This document shows, piece after piece, positions 1 to 8,322 of a DNA stretch of 64,000 nt. The position numbers were made by a program, and so were the translations under genes. Source of the DNA: Hoylesella oralis ATCC 33269 (lineage in GTDB: Bacteria > Bacteroidota > Bacteroidia > Bacteroidales > Bacteroidaceae); assembly GCF_000185145.2 (NCBI RefSeq), contig NZ_GL833119.1:1615464-1679463 (forward strand). The letters are read 5' to 3'. The notes beneath the pieces are model-generated. The model saw only the letters and a program-made list of their open reading frames with translations. It was not told the DNA's origin and ran no database searches. The stretch's first letter is position 1. Every line of letters begins with the position of its first letter.

Positions 1-47
1 TATCTTGACAAAGATACAATATTTTTATAAAAATGTATGTAAATAAC

Positions 48-78
48 TTGATGAATAGAGAAATATTCATTATATTTG
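48..78 (+). promoter_or_regulatory. Bacteroidota-type promoter for the AraC-like gene
   Basis: A TTG at 48-50 and TATATTTG at 71-78 are separated by 20 bp, matching the -33/-7 pattern (TTTG, about 19-21 bp, TAnnTTTG) used by the primary sigma factor of Bacteroidota. It lies about 38 bp upstream of the start codon at 116. The assignment rests on sequence match only. Confidence 0.6.
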
Positions 79-115
79 CAACAAATAGGAGTATTCTAAT
101 CATATTATTATCAAT

Positions 116-595
116 ATGGCGAAATATAATATTACAGAAAAGAAAGAAAAGGAAGCCGCTTATAGAACTCTTGTTAGCCCCAAACTGATGGATGAGTTGA
201 AAGAAAAGATGTTGAACGTTATTCTTTTCCAAAAAAAATATAAAGAAAAAGGTTATTCTGCAAAGCGTTTAGCGGAAGAACTTGGTACTAATACACGTTA
301 TATTTCCGCTGTAGTGAATGTACGTTTCCATATGAATTATACATCGTTTATTAATAAATATAGGATAGAGGAGGCAATGGCACTATTGAGTGATAAACGG
401 TATAAGGATTTAAATATGGAAGATATTTCCGATATGGTTGGCTTTGCAAATCGCCAATCTTTCTATGGCGCGTTTTTTAAAATTAATGGCTGTACTCCGC
501 GCGATTACAAGATACGTCATTACGTCCAGCATCCGCTTCAAAAAGAGGAGCCCAAGAAAAGAGGGCGAAAGCCGGGTTTAAAGAATAGAAAATAA
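116..595 (+). CDS. AraC-family helix-turn-helix regulator, short form
   Basis: This 159-residue protein is essentially a lone AraC-type DNA-binding domain. The first HTH is visible around residues 45-70 (YSAKRLAEELGTNTRYISAV) and the second around 100-130, where MEDISDMVGFANRQSFYGAF and then GCTPRDYK give the classic AraC signature. There is no sensor domain. The C-terminus is very basic and contains KKRGRKPG, an AT-hook-like stretch that could add minor-groove contacts. It probably acts as a cytoplasmic transcription factor. It has its own promoter and is followed 17 bp later by a dipeptidyl peptidase gene, which it may be co-transcribed with. Targets cannot be told from the sequence. Confidence 0.85.
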   Translation: MAKYNITEKKEKEAAYRTLVSPKLMDELKEKMLNVILFQKKYKEKGYSAKRLAEELGTNTRYISAVVNVRFHMNYTSFINKYRIEEAMALLSDKRYKDLNMEDISDMVGFANRQSFYGAFFKINGCTPRDYKIRHYVQHPLQKEEPKKRGRKPGLKNRK

Positions 596-612
596 GCGAG
601 TGAATAATTACT

Positions 613-2559
613 ATGCAAGAAAACTTTAGATTTTCAGACGAGCGCTTTGCCGATTTACAGTTGCTACGTTACCGTCTGAATGGTTTTGAAACGCTTTCTA
701 CAAGACAGAAAGCGTTTATATATTTTCTTTCTAAAGCAACGCTATCGGGGAGGGATATTACAACCGATCAATTTGGGAAGTATAATTTATTGATACGGAA
801 AATTCTTGAAGTGGTTCTTACGAAATACGAAGGTGACCGTAAGCAGGCAGATTTTAAAAGGCTTGAGGTTTATTTGAAACGATTGTGGTTTTCTAATGGT
901 ATTTATCATCATTACGGTTATGAGAAATTCTTGCCGGAGTTTTCTCCCCATTTTTTTAAAGATATTCTTAAACAAGTAAGTTCATGGCTCCCTTTATCAG
1001 AAGAACAAACGGTTGATGAACTGTGCGAAGATATATTTCCTGTTATTTTTGATGCAACCGTTTTGCCAAAACGAGTAAATAAGAATGCAAGCGAAGATAT
1101 TGTGAAGACTTCCGCTTGTAATTTTTACGACCATGTGAGTCAGCAGGAAGTAGAAACGTTCTATGCTGCAATGAAAGATGCTACAGATGAAGAACCGCCA
1201 TCGTATGGACTAAATTCTAAATTAATTAAAAAGGGTGGTATCTTAACAGAAGATAGGTGGACGACGGAAAGCCTTTATGCCCCAGCAATCCGACAAATTG
1301 TATATTGGCTCAATAAAGCTAAAGATTATGCCGAGAATAAGCATCAGATAAAGGTTATAGATTTGCTGATCAAATATTACCGGACGGGCGATTTACGTGT
1401 GTTCAACACTTATTCTATCGAATGGTTGAAAGAAAAAGAAGGCAATGTGGACTTCGTGAATGGCTTTATAGAAGTGTATGGTGATCCACTCGGCATCAAG
1501 GGTTCGTGGGAAGGAATTGTGGAGTTTAAAGACTTAGAAGCCACTAAGAGAACTAATATAATCAGCTCGAACGCCCAATGGTTTGAAGACCATTCACCGG
1601 TAGATCGGCGCTTCAAAAAGCAAATAGTAAGAGGTGTAACGGCGAATGTTGTCTGTGCGGCAATGCTTGGTGGCGACGAATATCCATCTTCAGCAATAGG
1701 AATTAATCTTCCGAATGCAGATTGGATCCGTGCTAAATACGGTTCCAAAAGTGTAACTATTGCCAATCTAATTGAAGCATATAACCATGCAGCCCGAGGA
1801 AACGGTTTCTATGAAGAATTTGTTGTGGATGATGATACGCTTCAGAATATCGATAAATACGGTGATATTTGTGATAGTTTACATACAGACTTGCATGAGT
1901 GTCTCGGACATGGGAGTGGTCAGTTGCTTTCCGGAGTAGACTCCAACGCACTCGGAGCATACGGAGACATTATTGAAGAAGCGCGTGCCGATTTATTTGG
2001 TCTGTATTATATTGCCGATGAGAAAATGGTTCAGCTGGAGTTACTTCCTAATATGGAGGCATATAAGTCGCAGTATTATACTTATATGATGAATGGACTT
2101 ATGACGCAGCAAGTGCGTATAAAATTTGGAGCCCAGATAGAAGAAGCCCATATGCGTAACCGTGCTTTGATAAGTAATTGGGTGATGGAACATGCTTGTG
2201 GAGCCGTAGAATGGGTGAAGCGGGATAGGCATACTTACATAAAAGTGAAAGATTATGTGGTATTGCGTAATTTGTTCGCCCGTTTACTGGCCGAAATACA
2301 GCGTATCAAAAGCGAAGGAGATTATATAGAAGCAAAGAATTTAGTTGAGCGGTACGGTGTTATCCTCGATCCGGTATTGCATGAGGAAATCCTGCAACGT
2401 TATGCCAAATTGAATATTTCGCCATACAAGGGATTTATTAATCCTTGGATGAAACCCGTTTATGGACATAAAGGCGAAATCATCGATATTGAATTAGATT
2501 ATACAGAGACTTTTGAACATCAAATGTTGCGGTATTCTAAGGAGTATGGATTGCTATGA
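613..2559 (+). CDS. Dipeptidyl peptidase III (family M49 zinc peptidase)
   Basis: A 648-residue metallopeptidase that removes dipeptides from the N-termini of oligopeptides, part of peptide catabolism. The zinc-binding motif of M49 enzymes, HExxGH, is present as HECLGH at residues 428-433, and the third zinc ligand and its surroundings appear as EEARAD at 455-460. Length fits bacterial M49 members. No signal peptide is evident (the start MQENFRFSDERF is hydrophilic), so a cytoplasmic location is likely, although some Bacteroidales homologues are exported. The stop overlaps the start of the next gene by 4 bp (ATGA), suggesting translational coupling with the AlkD-like protein. Confidence 0.93.
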   Translation: MQENFRFSDERFADLQLLRYRLNGFETLSTRQKAFIYFLSKATLSGRDITTDQFGKYNLLIRKILEVVLTKYEGDRKQADFKRLEVYLKRLWFSNGIYHHYGYEKFLPEFSPHFFKDILKQVSSWLPLSEEQTVDELCEDIFPVIFDATVLPKRVNKNASEDIVKTSACNFYDHVSQQEVETFYAAMKDATDEEPPSYGLNSKLIKKGGILTEDRWTTESLYAPAIRQIVYWLNKAKDYAENKHQIKVIDLLIKYYRTGDLRVFNTYSIEWLKEKEGNVDFVNGFIEVYGDPLGIKGSWEGIVEFKDLEATKRTNIISSNAQWFEDHSPVDRRFKKQIVRGVTANVVCAAMLGGDEYPSSAIGINLPNADWIRAKYGSKSVTIANLIEAYNHAARGNGFYEEFVVDDDTLQNIDKYGDICDSLHTDLHECLGHGSGQLLSGVDSNALGAYGDIIEEARADLFGLYYIADEKMVQLELLPNMEAYKSQYYTYMMNGLMTQQVRIKFGAQIEEAHMRNRALISNWVMEHACGAVEWVKRDRHTYIKVKDYVVLRNLFARLLAEIQRIKSEGDYIEAKNLVERYGVILDPVLHEEILQRYAKLNISPYKGFINPWMKPVYGHKGEIIDIELDYTETFEHQMLRYSKEYGLL

Positions 2560-3179
2560 AAAAAGACGTCAGTATAAAAATATTAGAGATTAAAAAGTCA
2601 TTCCATTTGAGGATGAATGGGGTTGCGTCGCAATCGATGCGTGAGAAAGGTCTCGACTATAAGATAAATTGGGGAATAGGACTGCCCCAATTAAAGGAAA
2701 TGGCAAAGCAATATGGAAAAGATTACGATTTGGCTATCGCTTTATGGAAAGAGGATGTACGCGAGTGCAAGATACTTGCAACACTGATTATGCCTGCTGA
2801 TAAGATGCTACCCGGAGTCGTTGATATTTGGATGGAGCAAACTCATACGCAAGAACTTGCAGAATTGTCGGCATTTAATCTATATCAGTATCTTACTTAT
2901 GCCCCAGTTATAGCTTTCAAATGGATAGCTTCTAATAACGATATACCACAGCTTTGTGGTTACCAGTTGCTGGCTCGTTTATTTATAAAAGGGCAAGAGC
3001 CCAATGAACGAGGTATCAATGAATTTTTAGATCAAGTGTCGGTAGTATTTGAAAATGGTAACACCAATGTGCGTCATGCCGCTCTTACATGCGTGGAACA
3101 TTTTTGTAATTTGGGAGATGTTTACGCTATTTTGGCTAAGAAAGCGTTATCACTACACCATTTGCCGATATTTGAATAG
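2556..3179 (+). CDS. DNA alkylation repair (AlkD-like) protein
   Basis: A 207-residue, mostly helical protein resembling the AlkD/AlkC HEAT-like-repeat family that recognises or excises alkylated bases. Visible family traits are the early MNGVASQSMREKGLDYKINWG segment with GLPQLKEMAK, which in this family precedes the repeats, then LALWKEDVRECKILATLIM-like repeat helices. Catalytic competence cannot be judged from sequence, because related proteins in Bacteroidota are often annotated only as DNA alkylation repair proteins. Its start overlaps the stop of the dipeptidyl peptidase gene. The 90 bp after it hold the promoter of the next gene. Confidence 0.75.
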   Translation: MKKDVSIKILEIKKSFHLRMNGVASQSMREKGLDYKINWGIGLPQLKEMAKQYGKDYDLAIALWKEDVRECKILATLIMPADKMLPGVVDIWMEQTHTQELAELSAFNLYQYLTYAPVIAFKWIASNNDIPQLCGYQLLARLFIKGQEPNERGINEFLDQVSVVFENGNTNVRHAALTCVEHFCNLGDVYAILAKKALSLHHLPIFE

Positions 3180-3211
3180 ATTGTTATTTTTTATATTTTT
3201 AATTTTTATCG

Positions 3212-3243
3212 TTGGTGGAATAGAAATATAAATGGTACCTTTG
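3212..3243 (+). promoter_or_regulatory. Promoter of the fur1-purA-hisS unit
   Basis: TTG at 3212-3214 and TACCTTTG at 3236-3243 lie 21 bp apart and fit the Bacteroidota -33/-7 consensus, 26 bp before the start codon at 3270. Confidence 0.6.
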
Positions 3244-3269
3244 TGCATCTTACATGATTGTAGTTTGAA

Positions 3270-3758
3270 ATGAAAAAAAGCGTTCATGCGTCTATAAGGC
3301 AAGTGTTGGATAATTATCTGCAACTTAATCATTGTAGAAAGACGCCTGAAAGATATGCCATACTCGATGGAGTCTGCAGCATGAAAGGGCATTTCACGAT
3401 CGAAGAGCTTGGCCGATCACTTGAAAAAGACAGCTTTCGTGTAAGCAGAGCCACGCTATATAATGCATTGAGACTTTTTTGTAAGTTGCGGTTAGTAGTG
3501 CGCCATAATCTACATGGAAGTACAAAATATGAGGTGGGGTTTAACGATAAAGGCCATTGTCATCAGATTTGTTCCGTATGCGGAGCGGTGAGAGAGATCA
3601 ATTCGCCGGAAATTTTACAGGTGATAGATGGGATGAGACTGAAGCGTTTTCGTAAAGACAGTTTTTCGGTTTATATTTATGGAATTTGCAGCTCATGCCA
3701 AGCTAAGAATACTAGACTAGAGAATCAAATAAAAACAGTGAAAACTAAAAAGCAATAA
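3270..3758 (+). CDS. Fur-family transcriptional repressor (first copy)
   Basis: A 162-residue metal-dependent repressor of the Fur superfamily. A winged-helix DNA-binding domain occupies the first 90 residues (FTIEELGRSL...RVSRATLYNALRLF is the recognition region). The dimerisation half carries two CxxC pairs, CSVCG and CSSCQ, the structural zinc site of Fur and PerR proteins. The start is the first ATG after a good promoter. It ends 3 bp before purA and is almost certainly co-transcribed with purA and hisS. Which metal or peroxide signal it senses cannot be decided; a second Fur-like gene lies just after hisS. Confidence 0.88.
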   Translation: MKKSVHASIRQVLDNYLQLNHCRKTPERYAILDGVCSMKGHFTIEELGRSLEKDSFRVSRATLYNALRLFCKLRLVVRHNLHGSTKYEVGFNDKGHCHQICSVCGAVREINSPEILQVIDGMRLKRFRKDSFSVYIYGICSSCQAKNTRLENQIKTVKTKKQ

Positions 3759-3761
3759 TAT

Positions 3762-5036
3762 ATGGAAACAGGTAAGGTTGATGTCCTTTTAGGTCTTCAA
3801 TGGGGAGATGAGGGAAAAGGAAAGGTTGTGGATGTTCTGACGCCGAGGTATGATGTTGTCGCGAGATTTCAAGGTGGTCCGAATGCCGGACATACATTGG
3901 AATTCGACGGACAAAAGTATGTGCTTCGTAGCATTCCTTCGGGTATATTCCAAGGAGGTAAGGTGAATATTATAGGAAATGGAGTCGTTATAGCACCGGA
4001 TCTTTTTATGGAAGAGGCCAAGGATTTAGAAAAGAGTGGACACGAGTTGAAAACACGTCTCAGAATATCCAAGAAAGCACATCTGATAATGCCTACACAT
4101 CGAATTCTCGATCGTGCATACGAGGCCGCCAAAGGAAAAGATAAAGTTGGGACAACCGGCAAGGGAATCGGTCCTACATATACAGATAAGGTTTCGCGTA
4201 ACGGCTTGAGAGTTGGGGATATCATCGACTGTTTTGAAGAAAAATATGCTGCGCATAAAGAACGGCACCTCGCAATGTTAAAAGCACTCGACTTTAATGA
4301 TTTCGATATTTCGGAAACCGAAAAGAAATGGATGGAGGGAATCGAGTATATGAAGCAATTCCCTCTTGTGGACAGCGAGCATGAGATTCACAATTTGTTG
4401 CGATCAGGAAAAAGCATACTTTGCGAGGGTGCACAAGGAACAATGCTCGATGTGGATTTCGGTTCCTATCCGTTCGTAACATCATCCAATACGATTTGTG
4501 CCGGAGCATGTATCGGTCTTGGCATCGGCCCCAATAAGATAGGGGATGTGTACGGCATTATGAAAGCTTATTGTACGCGCGTTGGTGCAGGTCCTTTCCC
4601 GACGGAACTCTTCGATGAGACAGGAAAAAGTATTCGAGATTTGGGACATGAGTATGGTGCTGTAACCGGACGTGAACGTCGTTGTGGGTGGATAGACCTC
4701 GTGGCATTGCGTTATGCCATCATGATAAACGGCGTAACGAAGCTGATCATGATGAAAAGTGATGTACTTGACAGTTTCGATACGATCAAAGCTTGTGTTG
4801 CCTATAAGCAGAACGGCAAGGTTATAGATTATTTTCCTTACGATATTGAGCATGGTATAGAGCCCGTTTATCAAGAGTTTAAGGGCTGGAAAACCGATAT
4901 GACGAAGATTACAAACGAAATACAATTCCCGAAAGCTTTTACCGACTATATTGCCTTTCTCGAAAGACAGCTTGAAACACCGATAACAATCGTCTCGATT
5001 GGGCCTGACAGAGAGCAAACCATTATAAGAAACTAA
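3762..5036 (+). CDS. purA: Adenylosuccinate synthetase
   Basis: Converts IMP, aspartate and GTP to adenylosuccinate, the first committed step from IMP to AMP, in the cytoplasm. The 424-residue length is normal. The GTP-binding and catalytic loop GDEGKGK is at residues 15-21, with catalytic Asp16 and with His44 in GPNAGHT. Further family blocks are TTGKGIGPTY and CEGAQGTMLD, followed by GAVTGRERRCGW. It sits between a Fur-type regulator (3 bp upstream) and hisS (9 bp downstream), so the three probably form one transcript. Confidence 0.98.
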   Translation: METGKVDVLLGLQWGDEGKGKVVDVLTPRYDVVARFQGGPNAGHTLEFDGQKYVLRSIPSGIFQGGKVNIIGNGVVIAPDLFMEEAKDLEKSGHELKTRLRISKKAHLIMPTHRILDRAYEAAKGKDKVGTTGKGIGPTYTDKVSRNGLRVGDIIDCFEEKYAAHKERHLAMLKALDFNDFDISETEKKWMEGIEYMKQFPLVDSEHEIHNLLRSGKSILCEGAQGTMLDVDFGSYPFVTSSNTICAGACIGLGIGPNKIGDVYGIMKAYCTRVGAGPFPTELFDETGKSIRDLGHEYGAVTGRERRCGWIDLVALRYAIMINGVTKLIMMKSDVLDSFDTIKACVAYKQNGKVIDYFPYDIEHGIEPVYQEFKGWKTDMTKITNEIQFPKAFTDYIAFLERQLETPITIVSIGPDREQTIIRN

Positions 5037-5045
5037 AAGACAAAT

Positions 5046-6410
5046 ATGACACAGAAAACAAGTATACCAAAGGGAACAAGAGATTTTTCGCCATTAGAGA
5101 TGGCAAAGCGTAATTATATTTTTGATACAATAAAAGAAGTTTACGCACTATATGGATTTCAACAAATAGAGACTCCGGCGTTGGAGACCTTGCAAACGTT
5201 GATGGGAAAATATGGAGATGAAGGCGATAAATTGCTTTTTAAAGTCCTTAACTCCGGCGATTATATGAGTAAACTTACAGATGAAGAACTGCAGGAACGT
5301 AATTCTCTCCGGCTTGCTTCGAGACTCTGTGAAAAAGGCCTCCGGTATGATCTTACCGTTCCTTTTGCCCGTTATGTAGTTATGCATCTCGACGAACTGC
5401 AATTGCCTTTCAAACGATACCAGATACAACCAGTATGGCGTGCCGACCGTCCGCAGAAAGGGCGTTATCGGGAGTTCTATCAATGCGATGCAGATGTAGT
5501 AGGTTCCAACTCATTACTTAATGAGGTAGAGCTGATGCAGATAGTAGATACCGTGTTTACTCGTTTCAAGATACGTGTTCTGATCAAGATTAATAATCGT
5601 AAAATTTTATCGGGTATAGCCGAAGTTATCGGGGAGGCAGATAAGATAGTAGATATAACCGTGGCCATTGATAAACTCGATAAGATCGGAATAGACAACG
5701 TAAATGCAGAACTTCGGGCAGTTGGTATTTCCGAAAGAGCGATAGAGAAATTGCAGCCGATTATCTTGCTCGAAGGCACGAATAGAGAAAAATTATCGAC
5801 AATAGCCGAGGTGCTTGCAAGCTCGGAAACCGGTCTTAAAGGTGTAGAAGAAACAAGATACATTTTCAATATGCTTGAAAAGGCGGGGTTAAACAACGAG
5901 ATACAGCTTGACCTTACGCTGGCTCGTGGCCTGAATTACTATACCGGCGCCATTTTTGAAGTAAAAGCGTTAGACACTCCAATGGGAAGCATTACCGGTG
6001 GAGGCAGATACGACGACTTAACAGGCATATTCGGAATGCCGGGACTTAGTGGTGTGGGCATTAGTTTCGGTGCCGATAGAATTTATGATGTTCTCAACAC
6101 ATTAGACCTTTATCCTAAGGAAAGCGTAAAAGGAACGAAACTGCTGTTTATCAATTTCGGAGAAAAAGAAACGGAATATTGTATGCCTATTGTCGATGCT
6201 GCGCGAAAAGAAGGTATCAGTACGGAGATATATCCCGACAAGGTGAAGATGAAGAAGCAGATGAGTTATGCCAATGCCAAGAACATACCTTTCGTTGTGC
6301 TTGCCGGTGATAATGAGATTGCCGAAAACAAGGTAACGCTGAAGGATATGAAAACGGGCGAACAGCAGATTTTGACCGTACAGGATATGATACGAAAGAT
6401 ATTGGAATAA
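5046..6410 (+). CDS. hisS: Histidyl-tRNA synthetase
   Basis: Class II aminoacyl-tRNA synthetase charging tRNA-His. The 454 residues include the N-terminal KGTRDF motif, class II motif 2 around [19 protein letters not shown], the histidine-specific block [11 protein letters not shown], motif 3 GGGRYDDL, and a C-terminal anticodon-binding domain from about residue 355. It is the third gene of the fur1-purA-hisS unit. No strong hairpin terminator is seen after the stop; the next promoter starts about 60 bp later. Confidence 0.98.
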   Translation: MTQKTSIPKGTRDFSPLEMAKRNYIFDTIKEVYALYGFQQIETPALETLQTLMGKYGDEGDKLLFKVLNSGDYMSKLTDEELQERNSLRLASRLCEKGLRYDLTVPFARYVVMHLDELQLPFKRYQIQPVWRADRPQKGRYREFYQCDADVVGSNSLLNEVELMQIVDTVFTRFKIRVLIKINNRKILSGIAEVIGEADKIVDITVAIDKLDKIGIDNVNAELRAVGISERAIEKLQPIILLEGTNREKLSTIAEVLASSETGLKGVEETRYIFNMLEKAGLNNEIQLDLTLARGLNYYTGAIFEVKALDTPMGSITGGGRYDDLTGIFGMPGLSGVGISFGADRIYDVLNTLDLYPKESVKGTKLLFINFGEKETEYCMPIVDAARKEGISTEIYPDKVKMKKQMSYANAKNIPFVVLAGDNEIAENKVTLKDMKTGEQQILTVQDMIRKILE

Positions 6411-6473
6411 TCATTTTTTGCAAAGAAATAATTTGGATAGTTACAAGTTGTTGTTGTAATTCATTCAAATTAT

Positions 6474-6505
6474 TTTGTTTAAATAAAAAGAAACAATTAT
6501 CTTTG
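6474..6505 (+). promoter_or_regulatory. Promoter of the second fur-like gene
   Basis: TTTG at 6474-6477 and TATCTTTG at 6498-6505 are separated by exactly 20 bp, a near-perfect Bacteroidota -33/-7 promoter, 26 bp upstream of the start at 6532. Confidence 0.7.
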
Positions 6506-6531
6506 CAGCAATCAAATAGAGTGTTTGCTAT

Positions 6532-6960
6532 ATGAGAGAAAAAGAAGCTCACCAAAGGTTGATCGATTGCGGAGTAAGGCCATCGATTCAACGTCTTGCA
6601 ATTATGGAATATCTTTTAACCCACTTTACACATCCTACAGTAGAAGATGTATACCAAAGTTTATGCGATAGAATACCTAAATTGAGTAGAACAACGGTAT
6701 ATAATACACTGCGTCTTTTTTCCGAGCACCATGTGGCACAGATGATAACCATTGACGATCATCATGTTTGTTACGATGGAAATACGGAACCGCATGTACA
6801 TTTCTTTTGCAAAAGGTGTGGAAAAGTTACCGATTTATTTCAAGAACGGGCGCCCCGTATGGATGTGCAAAGAATTTTAGATGACGGAAGTCTGGTGGAC
6901 GATGTACAACTTTATTATAAAGGAGTGTGTGCCGAGTGCCGGTCGAAAGTTGAGAATTGA
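6532..6960 (+). CDS. Fur-family transcriptional repressor, PerR-like (second copy)
   Basis: A 142-residue Fur superfamily member. The winged helix is in the first 80 residues (TVEDVYQSL...LSRTTVYNTLRLF). The dimerisation domain has a His-rich stretch (IDDHHVCYDG...HVHFFC) and the two CxxC zinc pairs CKRCG and CAECR. The compact size and the HDHH-type metal region recall PerR peroxide sensors, but Fur and PerR cannot be separated safely by eye. It has its own strong promoter and is followed by a 400-bp stretch without a clear gene. Confidence 0.88.
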   Translation: MREKEAHQRLIDCGVRPSIQRLAIMEYLLTHFTHPTVEDVYQSLCDRIPKLSRTTVYNTLRLFSEHHVAQMITIDDHHVCYDGNTEPHVHFFCKRCGKVTDLFQERAPRMDVQRILDDGSLVDDVQLYYKGVCAECRSKVEN

Positions 6961-7359
6961 ATAAATGTCAGTCGAGTGTATTGAATATACAAAACATTAA
7001 ATAAAAGCGTTGAAAATAAGAAAATAATCTGTATCGCACACAGGTATATTTGTGATGGATGCTGCGCACGGCACCATGTACACGATGCTAAAAGGTAAAG
7101 TGCATTATTATACTGGTTTTATAGGTTCTTATAAAAAATTCTTCAAGTAAAATATAGGGCGGATAAAACCATTGGACAATATATTCTCACTATGCGGATA
7201 ATAAAATCTTCCATAGTGAGAACTTGTCTGTTATGTTATGTCTATCCCCGTAATATGTACCATCTGTTCCCCATAGTTTTATGCTCTATATCGCTTAGAT
7301 ATGAGATACGGTAAGAGTTGTTATTGGATATGGGGCAAAAAGACGAAACGAAAAGATGT
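6961..7359. other. Intergenic stretch between fur2 and rlmH
   Basis: About 400 bp with no convincing gene. It contains a strong inverted repeat at 7184-7222 and a 31-codon ORF (7055-7150) with no recognisable homology and no promoter, which is not called as a gene. It lies between two converging genes, so it would hold their 3' ends. Confidence 0.6.
7184..7222. repeat. Perfect 11-bp inverted repeat
   Basis: TTCTCACTATG at 7184-7194 is mirrored by CATAGTGAGAA at 7212-7222, with a 17-nt loop. It could be a terminator-like structure for the convergent genes, but neither side has a clean T-tract, so an operator-like or processing role is also possible. Confidence 0.6.
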
Positions 7360-7830
7360 TTATTCGTGGTGGTATGGCTCGCCTTTTATAATAGTACACG
7401 CGCGATACAACTGTTCGGTAAGGATAAGACGTACCATCTGATGCGAGAATGTCATTTTAGAAAGCGAAATGAGTTCGTTAGCTCTGGCGTACATATCTTT
7501 GGAAAATCCATAAGGTCCTCCTGTTACCAAGACAAGCTTTCTGGCAGTATGTTGTTTCTTTTCTATCCATGTAGCCAACTCTATACTCCTGTATTCTTTA
7601 CCGTGTTCGTCAAGAAGAACAACCGTATCCGTGGGTTGTATATGCCTGAGTATAATCTCTCCCTCCTGCTGTTTCTGCTGTTCGTTAGTAATATTCTTTG
7701 TTTTTTTCAGTTCAGGAATGGTAACAATGGAAAAAGGCATATAATGGTTAATGCGCGATACGTAGTCGTCTATACAAGTCGCGAAATGTTTGTTTACAGT
7801 TTTACCGACAACGATTAATTCTATTTTCAT
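7360..7830 (-). CDS. rlmH: 23S rRNA pseudouridine1915 N3-methyltransferase
   Basis: SPOUT-fold methyltransferase that methylates pseudouridine 1915 of 23S rRNA using S-adenosylmethionine, acting on whole ribosomes. The 156-residue length is typical. Diagnostic blocks are LLDEHGKEYRSIELA, the SAM-binding knot LVTGGPYGFSKD and the C-terminal segment LSKMTFSHQMVRLILTEQLYRA. The start overlaps the end of the upstream DUF4491 gene by 4 bp, so the two are translationally coupled on the minus strand. Confidence 0.97.
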   Translation of the reverse strand: MKIELIVVGKTVNKHFATCIDDYVSRINHYMPFSIVTIPELKKTKNITNEQQKQQEGEIILRHIQPTDTVVLLDEHGKEYRSIELATWIEKKQHTARKLVLVTGGPYGFSKDMYARANELISLSKMTFSHQMVRLILTEQLYRACTIIKGEPYHHE

Positions 7831-8201
7831 TCTTGTTCGTTTACAGAACGGTCCGCTTTATCATGCTTATCACATGTGTGTGCCTTTTGATTATCTCTTA
7901 GATTGTATTGGTCTTTCCTTTTGGGATTCATGGGAAACCATCCTTTTTCCACCCTTTTTTTCTGTGAGAATATTTCCCCGATAGACCATAATAGCGATGC
8001 GCCCAATACGCCCAGTATTGCAGAATACAATATTTCTTTGATGCAGAACGCGCCGCAAATTGATAAAATGCCGGCAAAAAGGAATATCCACCATGGCTTG
8101 GTGCCAAAATAGTATTCTACTTTAACGACAACAGGATGAAATATGCCGATAATCAGAAAAGTACTTATGGCGATAATTACGCCTTCGTAGTATAATTGCA
8201 T
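7827..8201 (-). CDS. DUF4491 family membrane protein
   Basis: A 124-residue protein with three likely membrane segments (about residues 6-25, 37-54 and 59-78), followed by a hydrophilic tail rich in charged residues and His. The segments IIGIFHPVVVKVEYYFG and LLWSIGEIF...KRVEKGWFPMNPKRK match the DUF4491 family as I know it from Bacteroidales. Function is unknown. It is the first gene of a two-gene minus-strand unit with rlmH and diverges from the phosphohexomutase gene. Confidence 0.8.
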   Translation of the reverse strand: MQLYYEGVIIAISTFLIIGIFHPVVVKVEYYFGTKPWWIFLFAGILSICGAFCIKEILYSAILGVLGASLLWSIGEIFSQKKRVEKGWFPMNPKRKDQYNLRDNQKAHTCDKHDKADRSVNEQE

Positions 8202-8228
8202 TGTTCAGATAATAAAAATTCGAATGTG

Positions 8229-8236
8229 CAAAAATA
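8229..8236 (-). promoter_or_regulatory. Putative -7 element for the DUF4491-rlmH unit
   Basis: On the minus strand the sequence reads TATTTTTG, matching TAnnTTTG, 28 bp upstream of the DUF4491 start. A clear -33 partner was not found, so this is tentative. Confidence 0.4.
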
Positions 8237-8279
8237 CTAAAAAACATCGAAGATATAGACTTTTTTCATTTAAATTAGT

Positions 8280-8287
8280 TACCTTTG
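8280..8287 (+). promoter_or_regulatory. Putative -7 element for the phosphohexomutase gene
   Basis: TACCTTTG at 8280-8287 lies 35 bp before the start at 8323. The -33 region is T-rich without a clean TTG. Confidence 0.5.
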
Positions 8288-8322
8288 CGAATAAGTAGTA
8301 CAATTAAAAACATTTAATCTAT

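Noticed and set aside
7055-7150. 31-codon ORF between fur2 and rlmH
   Set aside because: No homology seen, no promoter, no coupling to a neighbour.
7318-7818. 166-codon plus-strand ORF over rlmH
   Set aside because: It lies entirely opposite a clear rlmH gene and shows no family traits.
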